From DASXUG01 sp036504995 (GTDB lineage: Bacteria > Pseudomonadota > Gammaproteobacteria > Burkholderiales > Methylophilaceae): 64,000 nt of DNA. Positions 8,299 to 17,830 of this stretch are shown in pieces. The notes beneath the pieces are model-generated. The model saw only the letters and a list, made by a program, of their open reading frames with translations, searched no databases and was not told the DNA's origin. The stretch lies in the NCBI GenBank assembly GCA_036504995.1, contig DASXUG010000009.1, forward strand, positions 5,607-69,606, in the 5' to 3' direction. Both the position numbers and the translations under genes were made by a program. The stretch's first letter is position 1. The number at the start of each line of letters is the position of its first letter.

Positions 8299-9009
8299 AT
8301 GACTGACCTGCCTAATATTGATAAGAATTTATTTAAAAGTGTAAATGCAACTGATCTTATCAATTATAAGGCATCAGAGCATAAGCCTCGCTTCCTATTG
8401 CTTTACGGGTCACTTCGGGAACGCTCCTATAGTAAGTTGCTGATCCATGAAGCCGCAAGGCTACTTGAAGCCCTAGGCGGAGAGGTCAAAATTTTTGATC
8501 CAAGTGGTTTGCCGTTGCCTGATGACGCCCCAGACACACACCCTAAGGTACAAGAGCTTCGGGAACTAACGCTGTGGGCTGAAGGAATGGTCTGGTGTTC
8601 ACCAGAGCGTCATGGAGCTATGACAGGCATCATGAAAACACAGATTGACTGGATACCGTTGGCCATGGGAGCGTTGAGACCTACACAAGGAAAAACACTG
8701 GCCGTTATGCAGGTCTCTGGGGGTTCTCAGTCATTTAACTCGGTTAACCAAATGCGCGTATTGGGGCGGTGGATGCGCATGATCACCATCCCCAATCAAT
8801 CATCTGTACCCAAGGCATTTGAGGAGTTTGACGAAAGTGGTCGGATGAAACCTTCTGCCTATTATGATCGGGTGGTCGATGTGATGGAGGAGTTGGTCAA
8901 ATTTACTTTGATCACAAGAGATATAGCTGGTTTGCTGGTAGACCGTTATAGCGAGCGGAAAGAGTCTTCTGAACAACTCAGTCAACGCGTTAACCAACGG
9001 TCAATTTGA
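8299..9009 (+). CDS. arsH: ArsH, NADPH-dependent FMN oxidoreductase
   Basis: ArsH is a flavodoxin-like FMN protein that oxidises trivalent methyl- and aryl-arsenicals to less toxic pentavalent forms using NADPH. The 236 residues include the FMN-binding GSLRERSYS near residue 37 and SPERHGAMTGIMKTQIDW, both typical of ArsH. With ArsI it gives the cell two routes against organoarsenicals. It is the last gene of the tight ars run; a hairpin follows the stop. Confidence 0.93.
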   Translation: MTDLPNIDKNLFKSVNATDLINYKASEHKPRFLLLYGSLRERSYSKLLIHEAARLLEALGGEVKIFDPSGLPLPDDAPDTHPKVQELRELTLWAEGMVWCSPERHGAMTGIMKTQIDWIPLAMGALRPTQGKTLAVMQVSGGSQSFNSVNQMRVLGRWMRMITIPNQSSVPKAFEEFDESGRMKPSAYYDRVVDVMEELVKFTLITRDIAGLLVDRYSERKESSEQLSQRVNQRSI

Positions 9010-9011
9010 TT

Positions 9012-9041
9012 CGTCACTCATTTTTTAGACGATGAGTGACG
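9012..9041 (+). terminator. Hairpin after arsH
   Basis: The arms CGTCACTCAT and ATGAGTGACG pair perfectly; the loop begins with five further Ts. No T-run follows the right arm, so read-through to the second arsC is possible. Confidence 0.45.
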
Positions 9042-9174
9042 TGCGCATGACTATCCTAAGAAGATAGTTGGTTAAAGCTGTTATGTTTTATCGGTGTAAT
9101 GCGGATACAAGTAGGGTTGATGCAGTGCAGGTGGTTGGTTGTAATTAAACATTTACTTAATCTAGGGAGCAATC

Positions 9175-9675
9175 ATGTCTGACAAAATATACAACGTATT
9201 ATTTTTATGCACGGGTAATTCAGCACGCAGCATCATGGCAGAGAAGTTGATGGAGCATTGGGGTAAGGGCAAATTTAAAGCCTACAGTGCAGGTAGTCAC
9301 CCCAATGGTACAGTCAATCCGTTTGCGATTGAGACTTTAAAGCACCGTAGCTTGTCTACTGAAGGCCTTCGTAGTAAGAGCTGGGATGAATTTGCTGCTG
9401 AAGGTGCGCCTCATCTCGATTTTGTATTTACAGTATGTGATAACGCTGCGGGCGAAGTCTGTCCATACTGGCCAGGTCAACCTATGACCGCGCATTGGGG
9501 TGTTGAAGACCCTGCAGCAGTTGAGGGAACGGATGCAGAGAAGCTAGCCGCTTTCCGCAAAATCTGTGGTTACCTGGAAAATCGTATCAAGTTGTTTGTG
9601 TCATTACCACTCAGTAAACTCGACAACATGAAAATCAAAGAAGAAATTGATGCTATTGGCAAGTCGATCGATTGA
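9175..9675 (+). CDS. arsC: Second arsenate reductase / LMW phosphatase family
   Basis: A second ArsC-like protein (166 residues) has the loop CTGNSARS (Cys12-x5-Arg18), an Asp motif HWGVEDPAA and a Cys pair in VCDNAAGEVCPYW. It differs clearly from the copy at 5916, so this is an ancient paralogue or a separate acquisition, not a fresh duplication. AGGGAG is well placed before the ATG. It lies 165 bp past arsH and may have its own promoter. Arsenate reduction is the likely role. Confidence 0.88.
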   Translation: MSDKIYNVLFLCTGNSARSIMAEKLMEHWGKGKFKAYSAGSHPNGTVNPFAIETLKHRSLSTEGLRSKSWDEFAAEGAPHLDFVFTVCDNAAGEVCPYWPGQPMTAHWGVEDPAAVEGTDAEKLAAFRKICGYLENRIKLFVSLPLSKLDNMKIKEEIDAIGKSID

Positions 9676-9785
9676 TTCTAAATATGTCGGCTCTAAAGTG
9701 ATTGAAAAGAATATTATTCGAGTAAATAGTTGCGTATCTTAAAAAACCATTTATAAATAACTGTCACTCTGATATATTTAAGCAC

Positions 9786-10157
9786 ATGGTGAAATTCATC
9801 TTAAAACTTCTAATTCTGGTTTTTTTGCTAGAGTCCACATGGGCTGTGGCAGCGCAGTATTGCGCTCATGAGTTAGGATTGAAAGCAAATCATTTTGGCC
9901 ACCATTACCATAGTCACAACAAGGGCGATCAAAATCAGCCTGACCAAGCAAGCATTCAAGCTGATAAATCCTCAAAATCTGATAAAGATAAAGACTGCCC
10001 ATATTGTCATCTTGGTGCGATGAAATCAATGGTCCAGGAGATTGAAATAGTCCCTATGGTCTTAGATCATTCACCACCCCCAAGCATTATTCACTATCAC
10101 TACGTCAACACTGTTCCGCGACAACCTGAACGACCCAATTGGATGCCCGCTGCTTAA
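9786..10157 (+). CDS. czcI: CzcI-like periplasmic metal-resistance protein
   Basis: This is a 123-residue secreted protein with a signal peptide (FILKLLILVFLLESTWAVAA). The mature start YCAHE with HFGHHYHSH is the pattern of CzcI-type proteins that precede czcCBA. A CPYCH motif follows near residue 77. CzcI is linked to control of Czc expression, but its mechanism is not settled. It is the first gene of the czc cluster, 99 bp before czcC. The family call rests on the His/Cys motif and position. Confidence 0.75.
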   Translation: MVKFILKLLILVFLLESTWAVAAQYCAHELGLKANHFGHHYHSHNKGDQNQPDQASIQADKSSKSDKDKDCPYCHLGAMKSMVQEIEIVPMVLDHSPPPSIIHYHYVNTVPRQPERPNWMPAA

Positions 10158-10256
10158 TTCGGCGGGAAATCCTACTTCAATACACTTAAGCGTTATGCCT
10201 TAAACAATCAGTAGCATTACTCGCTGAATTCCTTCCGTTCAATTTAGGAGAATTCA

Positions 10257-11522
10257 ATGTGTAAGTTATATTTGTATTTATGCCTTATGTTTATGGCATT
10301 TATCACACCAGCTCAGGCGGACGATGTTGCCCTTACGCCAGTAACAGAGCCTTCAAGCAATATTACGCTGACAGACGCGCTCAATTTAGCGCTAAATGCG
10401 AATCCTGAAATTGCAGTTGCATCAAGAGAGCGCGTGGCCATCGAAGGTGCACGCGTGCAAGCTGCTGCGCGGCCTAACCCGACTGTTTCAGCTTTGCTTG
10501 AAGATACTCGCAATGCAACGAGGCAGACAACCATCTTATTAGAGCAGCCGATCGAGCTTGGTGACAAGAGAGCCATTCGCATGCTAGCCGCAGATGCTCG
10601 TTACGATGCTGCATCAGTCAGTCTAGAAGTTAAAAAATCAGAAATTCAAGCAAATGTCACTGTGGCGTTTTACGAAGTGCTTGCAGCACAGGAGCGCTTG
10701 CGACTGGCTCAGTCTTCACTGGATGTTGCAAAACAGGCTAGAGAGGCTGTCAGTAAACGGGTGCAAGCTGGGAAAATATCGCCTGTTGAAGAGACTAAAT
10801 CGAGAGTAGCAGAGGCTAGTGTCAAGATAGAAGCCAATCGGGCCTCAAGCATTCTCACTAGTGCTCGTAAACGTCTGACGGGATTATGGGGAAACCCACT
10901 ACCAAGATTTCAGATTGCTGAAGGTCAGGTTGAAGATATTCCAGAGGCTATGCCATTGGACAATCTAGTTAACATGCTGGATAGCTCGCCCAATATACAA
11001 CGGGCAAAATTGGAAATTTCAACACGCCAAGCCTTGGCCAATATCGAAAATTCAAAACGCACCCCCGACTTGACCGTCAGTGTAGGGGCCAAGCGCAATG
11101 AGGAGCTTGGACTTAATCAGGCTGTATTGGGCGTTTCCATTCCAATTCCCGTATTTGATCGTAATCAAGGTAACTTACAAGAAGCACTAAGCCGTACAGA
11201 CAAGGCAAAAGACGAATTGACTGCACTTAGGATTCAGCAAGAAACCTTGTTAGCCGAAGCCTATGAGCGCCTAACCTCGGCAAGACAATCTGTAGAAACA
11301 CTCAAACTAGATATTTTACCAGGAGCTCAAAGTGCCTTTGATGCGGCTACCAAAGGCTTTGAGTTTGGTAAGTTTGGTTTTCTGGACGTACTGGATGCCC
11401 AACGCACCCTGGTTCAGGCCAAATCCCAATACATTGATGCTTTGCTAGAAGCAAATCAAGCCATGTCGGATATTGAACGCATTCTTGGCAAACCCATTAA
11501 TCACACAGAATTAAAGCCTTAG
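10257..11522 (+). CDS. czcC: CzcC-type outer membrane efflux channel
   Basis: This is the TolC-like outer-membrane factor of the Czc Co/Zn/Cd efflux complex. The 421 residues start with a signal peptide (LCLMFMAFITPAQA). Two repeated alpha-hairpin regions follow, with the family pattern LTDALNLALNANPEIAVA at the first and LGVSIPIPVFDRNQGN in the second. AGGAG precedes the ATG. The gap to czcB is only 9 bp, so it is in one operon with czcB and czcA. Confidence 0.92.
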   Translation: MCKLYLYLCLMFMAFITPAQADDVALTPVTEPSSNITLTDALNLALNANPEIAVASRERVAIEGARVQAAARPNPTVSALLEDTRNATRQTTILLEQPIELGDKRAIRMLAADARYDAASVSLEVKKSEIQANVTVAFYEVLAAQERLRLAQSSLDVAKQAREAVSKRVQAGKISPVEETKSRVAEASVKIEANRASSILTSARKRLTGLWGNPLPRFQIAEGQVEDIPEAMPLDNLVNMLDSSPNIQRAKLEISTRQALANIENSKRTPDLTVSVGAKRNEELGLNQAVLGVSIPIPVFDRNQGNLQEALSRTDKAKDELTALRIQQETLLAEAYERLTSARQSVETLKLDILPGAQSAFDAATKGFEFGKFGFLDVLDAQRTLVQAKSQYIDALLEANQAMSDIERILGKPINHTELKP

Positions 11523-11531
11523 GAGGCTGCA

Positions 11532-13073
11532 ATGACATTATTAAATAAATGGAAATCTTTACTGTTTAGTAAACAGAGCTTATTGATCTTAAACGTCATA
11601 CTTATTGGCATCATTCTAGGGTTTCTAGTGTTGCGCTCGGGGCAGCAAAAGAGTGAGGAAGAAACTGTAGATGCCAATTCCGTTGCGGACGAACTTGCAG
11701 GTCACCAGCATCCAGGTCAAGCACCTGAACTTCCTAAAGGACCCCATGCAGGCAAGCTTTTTACCAAAAATGGCTATGGCATTGAGGTTCTGATTTACCA
11801 ACAGAATACTGCCCCTCAGTTCAGGATATATACCTATCGTGATGGTAAACCACTAGACCCTGATGCTTCACTCGTAAGTGTTGAAGTTGATAAGTTAGGG
11901 AGACCCACCCAAACCTTTCACTTTGTGAAAGAAGGTGATTACCTTAAAAGTGACGCGACAGTCGAAGAACCTCACTCTTTCAAAGCTAGAGTGGTTAGTG
12001 AATATGGCAATCAGACTTACCGCTTTAGTTACGAACAGATTGAAGGGCGCGTAACGATGACCGATCGTCAGTTGACCTTGAATGGGGTGGAGGTTCTGAC
12101 TGCAGGGCCTGCACGCATCAAAAGCACTTTAGCTTTGTTGGGAGAAATTAAACTCAATGCTGAAAAAAGTGTGCATGTGGTGCCCAGGCTTGCGGGAATT
12201 GTTGAGTCAGTGACTGTCAATGCTGGGGATCAAGTACGTCAGGGACAGGTTCTAGCTGTCATTTCCAGTCAGAGTATTGCTGATCAGCGCAGTGACCTGA
12301 TGGCGGCGCAGAAACGTGCAGACCTAGCCAGAATCACCTATGAGCGCGAGAAAAAGCTTTGGGAAGATAAAATTTCAGCTGAGCAGGACTACCTTCAGGC
12401 TAGACAATTCTTACAGGAAGCCGAAATTGAATTGCAAAAAACACAACAAAAACTGCAATCAGTGGGTGCAGGACTAGGTGCAGGTAATCATCTGACGCGT
12501 TATGAAATCAAATCACCTATCAATGGTGTCATTACCGACAAACAGGTCTCATTGGGTCAGGTGGTCACTGGAGATGAGAATATTTTTGTAGTGGCAGATC
12601 TGTCTACGGTATGGGCCGAAATGACGATTTATGCCAAGGACATCAATGCCGTCAAGATTGGTCAGAAAGTCACTGTTAAATCCAGCGCATTTGAAGCGCA
12701 GTCTGCTGGAACAATTGCCTATGTCGGTGCCTTGGTTGGGGATCAAACCCGTACGGCCATGGCAAGGGTGATATTGTCGAATCCAGATCGGACATGGCGA
12801 CCAGGATTGCCTGTCAATATTGAGTTGCAATCCGATGAGGTTGCTGTGCCATTGGCAGTCTCAGTCGAGGGTTTGCAAACGATAGATGAAAACACAGTTG
12901 TTTTTGGCCGCTACGGAGAGAGCTTTGAGGTAAGACCTATCGAAATAGGACGACGAGACAATAAGTATGTTGAAGTATTACATGGGCTCAATTCAGGCGA
13001 GAAATATGCTGCGCAAAACAGCTATCTGGTCAAGGCTGAACTGGGTAAAGCCAGTGCCAGTCATGATGATTAA
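11532..13073 (+). CDS. czcB: CzcB-type periplasmic adaptor
   Basis: This is the membrane-fusion protein linking CzcA to CzcC (513 residues). An N-terminal anchor helix (LLILNVILIGIILGFLVL) is followed by a His-containing segment (AGHQHPGQAPELPKGPH). An N-terminal metal-binding domain, a lipoyl/hairpin region (residues ~210-330) and a beta-barrel come next. The N-terminal extension is typical of CzcB-type proteins and absent from AcrA. AGGAGG precedes the ATG. It is tightly spaced between czcC and czcA. Confidence 0.92.
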   Translation: MTLLNKWKSLLFSKQSLLILNVILIGIILGFLVLRSGQQKSEEETVDANSVADELAGHQHPGQAPELPKGPHAGKLFTKNGYGIEVLIYQQNTAPQFRIYTYRDGKPLDPDASLVSVEVDKLGRPTQTFHFVKEGDYLKSDATVEEPHSFKARVVSEYGNQTYRFSYEQIEGRVTMTDRQLTLNGVEVLTAGPARIKSTLALLGEIKLNAEKSVHVVPRLAGIVESVTVNAGDQVRQGQVLAVISSQSIADQRSDLMAAQKRADLARITYEREKKLWEDKISAEQDYLQARQFLQEAEIELQKTQQKLQSVGAGLGAGNHLTRYEIKSPINGVITDKQVSLGQVVTGDENIFVVADLSTVWAEMTIYAKDINAVKIGQKVTVKSSAFEAQSAGTIAYVGALVGDQTRTAMARVILSNPDRTWRPGLPVNIELQSDEVAVPLAVSVEGLQTIDENTVVFGRYGESFEVRPIEIGRRDNKYVEVLHGLNSGEKYAAQNSYLVKAELGKASASHDD

Positions 13074-13084
13074 GGGGAGAGAAC

Positions 13085-16000
13085 ATGTTTGATCAACTTA
13101 TTCAGTATTCGGTAAAACAACGCTGGCTCATTATTCTGATTGTCATTGGGATTGCTGTGCTAGGTATTTTTAGTTACCAGAAACTACCTATTGATGCTGT
13201 CCCTGATATTACCAATGTTCAAGTGCAAATTAATACCTCAGCAGCAGGGTACTCACCTCTGGAAGCAGAACAGCGTATCACTTATCCAATAGAAACTGCG
13301 ATGGCAGGATTGCCAGGGCTTGAGGAAACAAGATCGCTTTCAAGATACGGGCTATCTCAGGTTACAGTGGTATTTAAGGAGCATACAGATATCTATTTTG
13401 CCCGTCAGCTTGTAAATGAGCGTATTAGCCAGGCTAAAGAAAAGCTACCCGCTGGAGTGGTACCAGAAATGGGGCCAACTTCAACAGGCTTGGGAGAGAT
13501 ATATATGTGGACGGTAGAGGCTAAGCCTGGTGCGCTAAAAGCAGATGGCACGCCTTACAGCCCGATGGATCTTCGCGAAATACAGGACTGGATCATTAAA
13601 CCGCAGTTGCGAAACGTACCTGGCGTGAATGAAATCAATACGATTGGCGGCTATACCAAGCAATACCAAGTATCTCCTTATCCTGATCGACTCATTGCAC
13701 ATGGACTGGCGCTGAACGATATTGTAGAGGCTTTAGAGCGCAACAATGCCAATATGGGTGCAGGTTATATTGAGAAATCAGGTGAGCAGTATTTGATTCG
13801 TGTGCCAGGGCAATTGAGTTCAATGAACGACATCAATAACATTGTGGTGTCTGTCAAATCTGAGGTGCCCATTCGCATTCGTGATATTGCAGAGGTCACA
13901 TTTGGTAAGGAGCTGAGAAGTGGCGCCGCCAGCGAAAATGGTGAGGAAGTTGTTATTGGTACAGTCTTCATGCTGATTGGGGAGAATAGCCGTACAGTAT
14001 CAGCGGCTGTTGATCAGCGTCTTGAACAAATTAATAAGACGCTACCAACAGGGGTAATAGCAAAAACCGTCTATGACCGTACCATTTTGATCGATAAAGC
14101 TATTCATACCGTTAAGAAGAATCTCACCGAAGGTGCATTGTTAGTAGTGGCTGTGCTATTTCTGTTTTTGGGAAACATTAGAGCGGCAGTGATTACTATG
14201 CTCATTATTCCACTGGCGATGCTTTTCACGTTTACGGGAATGCTCACGGGCAAGGTAAGTGCCAATCTGATGAGCTTAGGTGCACTGGATTTTGGGATCA
14301 TCATTGATGGTGCTGTGGTGATTGTCGAAAACTGCATGCGTAGGCTCGCACATACACAGAACCAGCTCGGACGGGAACTCACTCAAGAGGAGCGCTTCAA
14401 CGAAGTGTTTACAGCTGCTGGCGAGGCTAGAAGGCCACTGATTTTTGGGCAGCTCATCATCATGGTGGTGTATTTGCCGATTTTCGCCTTGACTGGGGTG
14501 GAAGGGAAAATGTTCCATCCAATGGCATTCACCGTCGTTATTGCGCTGTTAGGTGCGATGCTGCTATCTGTGACCTTCATCCCCGCTGCGATTGCCATTT
14601 TCATTAAAGGGCGCATCACTGAAACTGAAAACCCTTTAATTGCAGTAGCTAAACGTGTTTACCATCCGATTTTTAGCTGGACTATGGGCAATAAGCCTTT
14701 GGTGCTAACGATTGCGTTTATTTCTGTGCTTCTGAGCGGGTTGATGGTGAGTAGAATGGGTAGTGAATTTATGCCTAACTTGAATGAAGGCGATATTTTA
14801 TTACAAGCGATTCGAATCCCTGGCACCAGCTTAACGCAGTCGATAGAAATGCAGCGTGAAATTGAGCATACGGTCAAACAGTTTCCACAGGTTGAGAGAA
14901 TCTTCTCCAAAATTGGTACTGCAGAAATTGCAAGTGATCCTATGCCGCCCAACATGACAGATAATTATGTGATGCTAAAACCATCTTCGGAATGGCCTGA
15001 TCCCAAGCTTAGTAAGAGTGAGCTGATTGCTCGAATCAAGCAGGCTGTAGAAACCGTCCCTGGCAACAACTATGAGATTACGCAGCCAATCCAGATGCGC
15101 TTTAACGAACTAATTTCTGGCGTGCGCAGCGATGTAGGCATCAAAATATTTGGTGATGATATGGATGTCATGAATCACGCTTCCGACAAGATATCCTCTA
15201 TTTTAGCGAGTATTTCTGGTGGTCAGGATGTGAAAGTTGAACAGACGACAGGTTTGCCTATCCTGACAGTTAAAATTGATCGCGAGAAAATTGCCAGACT
15301 AGGGGTGAATGTTGCCGATGTGCAGCAAGCAGTGTCTACTGCCATGAATGGTACGGAAGCTGGTGTGCTATTTCAGGGGGATCGTCGTTTTCAGATCGTA
15401 GTGCGAATCCCAGAAGATTTACGGGTAGACATGAACGCTCTTAAACAATTACCTTTACGATTACCTATGTCAAGTGACAATGTCAGACCAGTCTATTTGC
15501 AGCTAGGTGAGGTTGCCACGTTGGAATTAGCCCCTGGCCCTAACCAGTTTAGCCGTGAGAATGGTAAGCGCAGAGTGGTAGTGACAGCCAATGTGCGAGA
15601 TCGTGACATCGGCTCTTATGTGGCGGAAGCCCAACGCCGTATCGAGCAGGAAGTCAAAATCCCTGCAGGATATTGGTTAACCTGGGGTGGTACATTTGAA
15701 CAACTGGAATCTGCCAGCAAAAGACTGGAAATAGTGGTTCCACTAGCCTTGCTTCTGGTTATGATGCTGTTATATGCAATGTTTGGTAACATCAAAGACG
15801 GTTTGATTGTTTTTACTGGCATTCCTTTTGCGCTTACTGGTGGAATCATCGCACTCTGGCTGCGAGACATTCCGTTATCGATTTCGGCAAGCATAGGCTT
15901 TATTGCCTTATCTGGTGTGGCTGTGCTGAATGGACTTGTGATGATTAGTTTTATTAGAAACTTGCGCGATACAGGAATGCCTTTATTAGAAGCGATAGAA

Positions 16001-16216
16001 ACTGGCGCACTTACTCGGTTAAGGCCTATCTTGATGACTGCACTGGTTGCATCACTTGGGTTTATTCCGATGGCCATTGCAACTGGCACAGGGGCTGAAG
16101 TTCAGCGCCCACTAGCTACCGTAGTGATTGGCGGTATTCTGTCCTCAACCCTGTTAACCTTACTGGTTTTACCTCTCCTGTACCATCTCAGCTATCGCAG
16201 CAAGCAACTGGTGTAG
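13085..16216 (+). CDS. czcA: CzcA-type Co/Zn/Cd RND efflux transporter
   Basis: This is the proton-driven inner-membrane pump of the Czc system (1043 residues). The TM4 motif DFGIIIDGAVVIVEN places Asp402, Asp408 and Glu415 exactly where CzcA of Cupriavidus has its essential proton and cation residues. The CusA methionine triad is not conserved, which separates it from the pump at 995. GGGGAGAG precedes the ATG. A hairpin follows the stop and may end the czcICBA transcript. Confidence 0.95.
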   Translation: MFDQLIQYSVKQRWLIILIVIGIAVLGIFSYQKLPIDAVPDITNVQVQINTSAAGYSPLEAEQRITYPIETAMAGLPGLEETRSLSRYGLSQVTVVFKEHTDIYFARQLVNERISQAKEKLPAGVVPEMGPTSTGLGEIYMWTVEAKPGALKADGTPYSPMDLREIQDWIIKPQLRNVPGVNEINTIGGYTKQYQVSPYPDRLIAHGLALNDIVEALERNNANMGAGYIEKSGEQYLIRVPGQLSSMNDINNIVVSVKSEVPIRIRDIAEVTFGKELRSGAASENGEEVVIGTVFMLIGENSRTVSAAVDQRLEQINKTLPTGVIAKTVYDRTILIDKAIHTVKKNLTEGALLVVAVLFLFLGNIRAAVITMLIIPLAMLFTFTGMLTGKVSANLMSLGALDFGIIIDGAVVIVENCMRRLAHTQNQLGRELTQEERFNEVFTAAGEARRPLIFGQLIIMVVYLPIFALTGVEGKMFHPMAFTVVIALLGAMLLSVTFIPAAIAIFIKGRITETENPLIAVAKRVYHPIFSWTMGNKPLVLTIAFISVLLSGLMVSRMGSEFMPNLNEGDILLQAIRIPGTSLTQSIEMQREIEHTVKQFPQVERIFSKIGTAEIASDPMPPNMTDNYVMLKPSSEWPDPKLSKSELIARIKQAVETVPGNNYEITQPIQMRFNELISGVRSDVGIKIFGDDMDVMNHASDKISSILASISGGQDVKVEQTTGLPILTVKIDREKIARLGVNVADVQQAVSTAMNGTEAGVLFQGDRRFQIVVRIPEDLRVDMNALKQLPLRLPMSSDNVRPVYLQLGEVATLELAPGPNQFSRENGKRRVVVTANVRDRDIGSYVAEAQRRIEQEVKIPAGYWLTWGGTFEQLESASKRLEIVVPLALLLVMMLLYAMFGNIKDGLIVFTGIPFALTGGIIALWLRDIPLSISASIGFIALSGVAVLNGLVMISFIRNLRDTGMPLLEAIETGALTRLRPILMTALVASLGFIPMAIATGTGAEVQRPLATVVIGGILSSTLLTLLVLPLLYHLSYRSKQLV

Positions 16217-16225
16217 TGAAGCTTA

Positions 16226-16260
16226 AATGGCGTGTTACTCTTTCTGGGTGACACGCCATT
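16226..16260 (+). terminator. Hairpin after czcA
   Basis: The arms AATGGCGTGT and ACACGCCATT pair perfectly around a 15-nt loop. No long T-run follows, so termination may be partial and czcD may be partly co-transcribed. Confidence 0.5.
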
Positions 16261-16308
16261 GATACAATACATACAACGTGTAATTCAGTTTTTTATTAGG
16301 AGTCAACA

Positions 16309-17247
16309 ATGTCAGGATCACATTCACACAGCGAAGGAATTTCCAGCAATAAAATGTGGATAGCCACCGTGATTACCTTAGTTTTTTGCTTAGGCGAAGC
16401 GTTAGTAGGCTATAAGTCTAATAGTTTGTCTCTAATGGCCGATGCTGGCCATAACTTTGCGGATGCCTTGGCACTCGCGCTGTCTGCATTTGCATTATGG
16501 ATAGCTACCAAGCCCGCAGATAACAAACGTACCTTTGGCTATCATCGCGTGGGCATTCTCGCTGCGCTCGTTAATGCCGTAGGGTTGGTTGCGATGGCAA
16601 TTGCCATATTCTGGGAAGCCATACAGCGTTTGCAAACGCCAGAGCACGTGCAAAGTGGCCCGATGATATGGGTAGCATTACTTGCAATTGTGTTGAACTC
16701 GGGGATCGCTTGGTGGCTAGCCTCAGCAGCAAAAGAAGACCTGAATATCCGTAGTGCTTATTTACACATGCTGGGTGATGCGGCAGCTTCGTTAGGCGTA
16801 GTAATTGCAGGGATTGTCATTGCCTTCACAAGCCTGTTCATTGCTGACCCTATCGTTTCCATCATCTTTGCCTTACTTGTATTATGGAGCTCATGGAGCA
16901 TTTTTACTGAGTCTATTCAAATGCTCTTAGAAGGGATTCCAGTTGGCATGGAATTAAATAAAGTCGAATCAGCAATTCGCAATGTAAATGGGGTTCTTGA
17001 CGTACATGACTTACATGTCTGGACGATCTCATCAGGCTTGATTGCTTGCAGTTGCCATGTTTTAGTCGCCGAGCAAAGTATCAGTGGCGGCCAAAAGATA
17101 CTTGAAGAAGTAGCTCATATGTTGGAGCATGATTTCAAAATAAGTCATTCAACGATTCAAATTGAAGTGGAAGACTGTGGTGGGCATGACCATGCAAAAT
17201 TAACTGCAGACGACCATGATCATAAGCATGACCATATTCATCATTAA
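16309..17247 (+). CDS. czcD: CzcD-type cation diffusion facilitator
   Basis: This is a Zn/Co/Cd-proton antiporter of the inner membrane (312 residues). It has six helices, the TM2 site His48/Asp52 (ADAGHNFAD) and the TM5 site His153/Asp157 (YLHMLGD), then a cytoplasmic metallochaperone-like domain (residues ~215-290) and a His-rich tail (HDHAK to HDHIHH). The N-terminus SGSHSHSEG also has His. AGGAG precedes the ATG. It follows the czc pump and probably feeds cytoplasmic metal to the periplasm for CzcCBA. Confidence 0.93.
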   Translation: MSGSHSHSEGISSNKMWIATVITLVFCLGEALVGYKSNSLSLMADAGHNFADALALALSAFALWIATKPADNKRTFGYHRVGILAALVNAVGLVAMAIAIFWEAIQRLQTPEHVQSGPMIWVALLAIVLNSGIAWWLASAAKEDLNIRSAYLHMLGDAAASLGVVIAGIVIAFTSLFIADPIVSIIFALLVLWSSWSIFTESIQMLLEGIPVGMELNKVESAIRNVNGVLDVHDLHVWTISSGLIACSCHVLVAEQSISGGQKILEEVAHMLEHDFKISHSTIQIEVEDCGGHDHAKLTADDHDHKHDHIHH

Positions 17248-17459
17248 TTTAGCTAATGAACGCAAACTTAAACAAGTACCTTATTTGTATGCCTTTACCA
17301 ACTTGTGCATTCCTTAAGGTATGAGATGTACGTCCGCTATGGGCCGAAACTTGCCCCATGAATGCTGAATTAAACTGATTCAAAGCTTCCATCGAAAAAC
17401 CAATTTAGTTGGATTGTACTCATCCATTATTGGCCAGTGCTAGCTTCCTAAGAGACTTC

Positions 17460-17738
17460 TTACAACACTTCGGAAATTTCATTGCTGATGACTCTTTGCA
17501 GTTCAATTAAGTCTTTATCAGAATCTGTCTTCAAATACGCTAATGTTAGTATTGTTAATGGATGGACTCCCATCGCCTTAGCTAAAGTATCAATTTTTTC
17601 AACAGAAGGTTTTTTCTTACCATTCTCAAGCACCGAGAGATAAGTTCTGCTAGAGATATCGCTAAAGTATTCTTGACTCAAGCCCTTGCTATTTCTTATG
17701 TCTTTTATAGCCAAGCCCAATGCTTTTTGTAATTCCAT
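17460..17738 (-). CDS. Small XRE-family HTH regulator
   Basis: This is a 92-residue protein made mostly of one Cro/CI-type helix-turn-helix (residues ~8-62: LGLAIKDIRNSKGLSQEYFSD, then SRTYLSVLENGKKKPS). There is no effector domain. It is divergent from the unknown gene at 17831, across ~90 bp holding two dyads, one of which overlaps its own ribosome-binding region. Self-repression and control of the divergent gene are likely. It could also be an antitoxin-type repressor. Such small XRE proteins are common on mobile elements. Confidence 0.85.
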   Translation of the reverse strand: MELQKALGLAIKDIRNSKGLSQEYFSDISSRTYLSVLENGKKKPSVEKIDTLAKAMGVHPLTILTLAYLKTDSDKDLIELQRVISNEISEVL

Positions 17739-17741
17739 GGA

Positions 17742-17810
17742 AGTCCCTTTATAAAGGACTTTATATAGCCAAATTGTGCTCTAAAGGACTATAATCTAAA
17801 GAGTACAATT
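17742..17810. promoter_or_regulatory. Divergent operator/promoter region with two dyads
   Basis: Dyad one, at 17742-17760, reads AGTCCCTTTATAAAGGACT (arms AGTCC/GGACT, core TTTATAAA, one extra base) and covers the leader of the minus-strand XRE gene. Dyad two has arms 17772-17782 (AATTGTGCTCT) and 17800-17810 (AGAGTACAATT), matching at 10 of 11 positions. It encloses AAAGGACTATAAT, a likely -10 toward the plus-strand gene. AAAGGACT occurs in both, so the XRE protein may bind both. Confidence 0.6.
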
Positions 17811-17830
17811 GAGAGTCAGATGCTAAATAT

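Noticed and set aside
5916..9675. The two arsC genes as a recent tandem duplication
   Set aside because: The proteins differ across most of their length and even in the active-site loop (NSCRS against NSARS).
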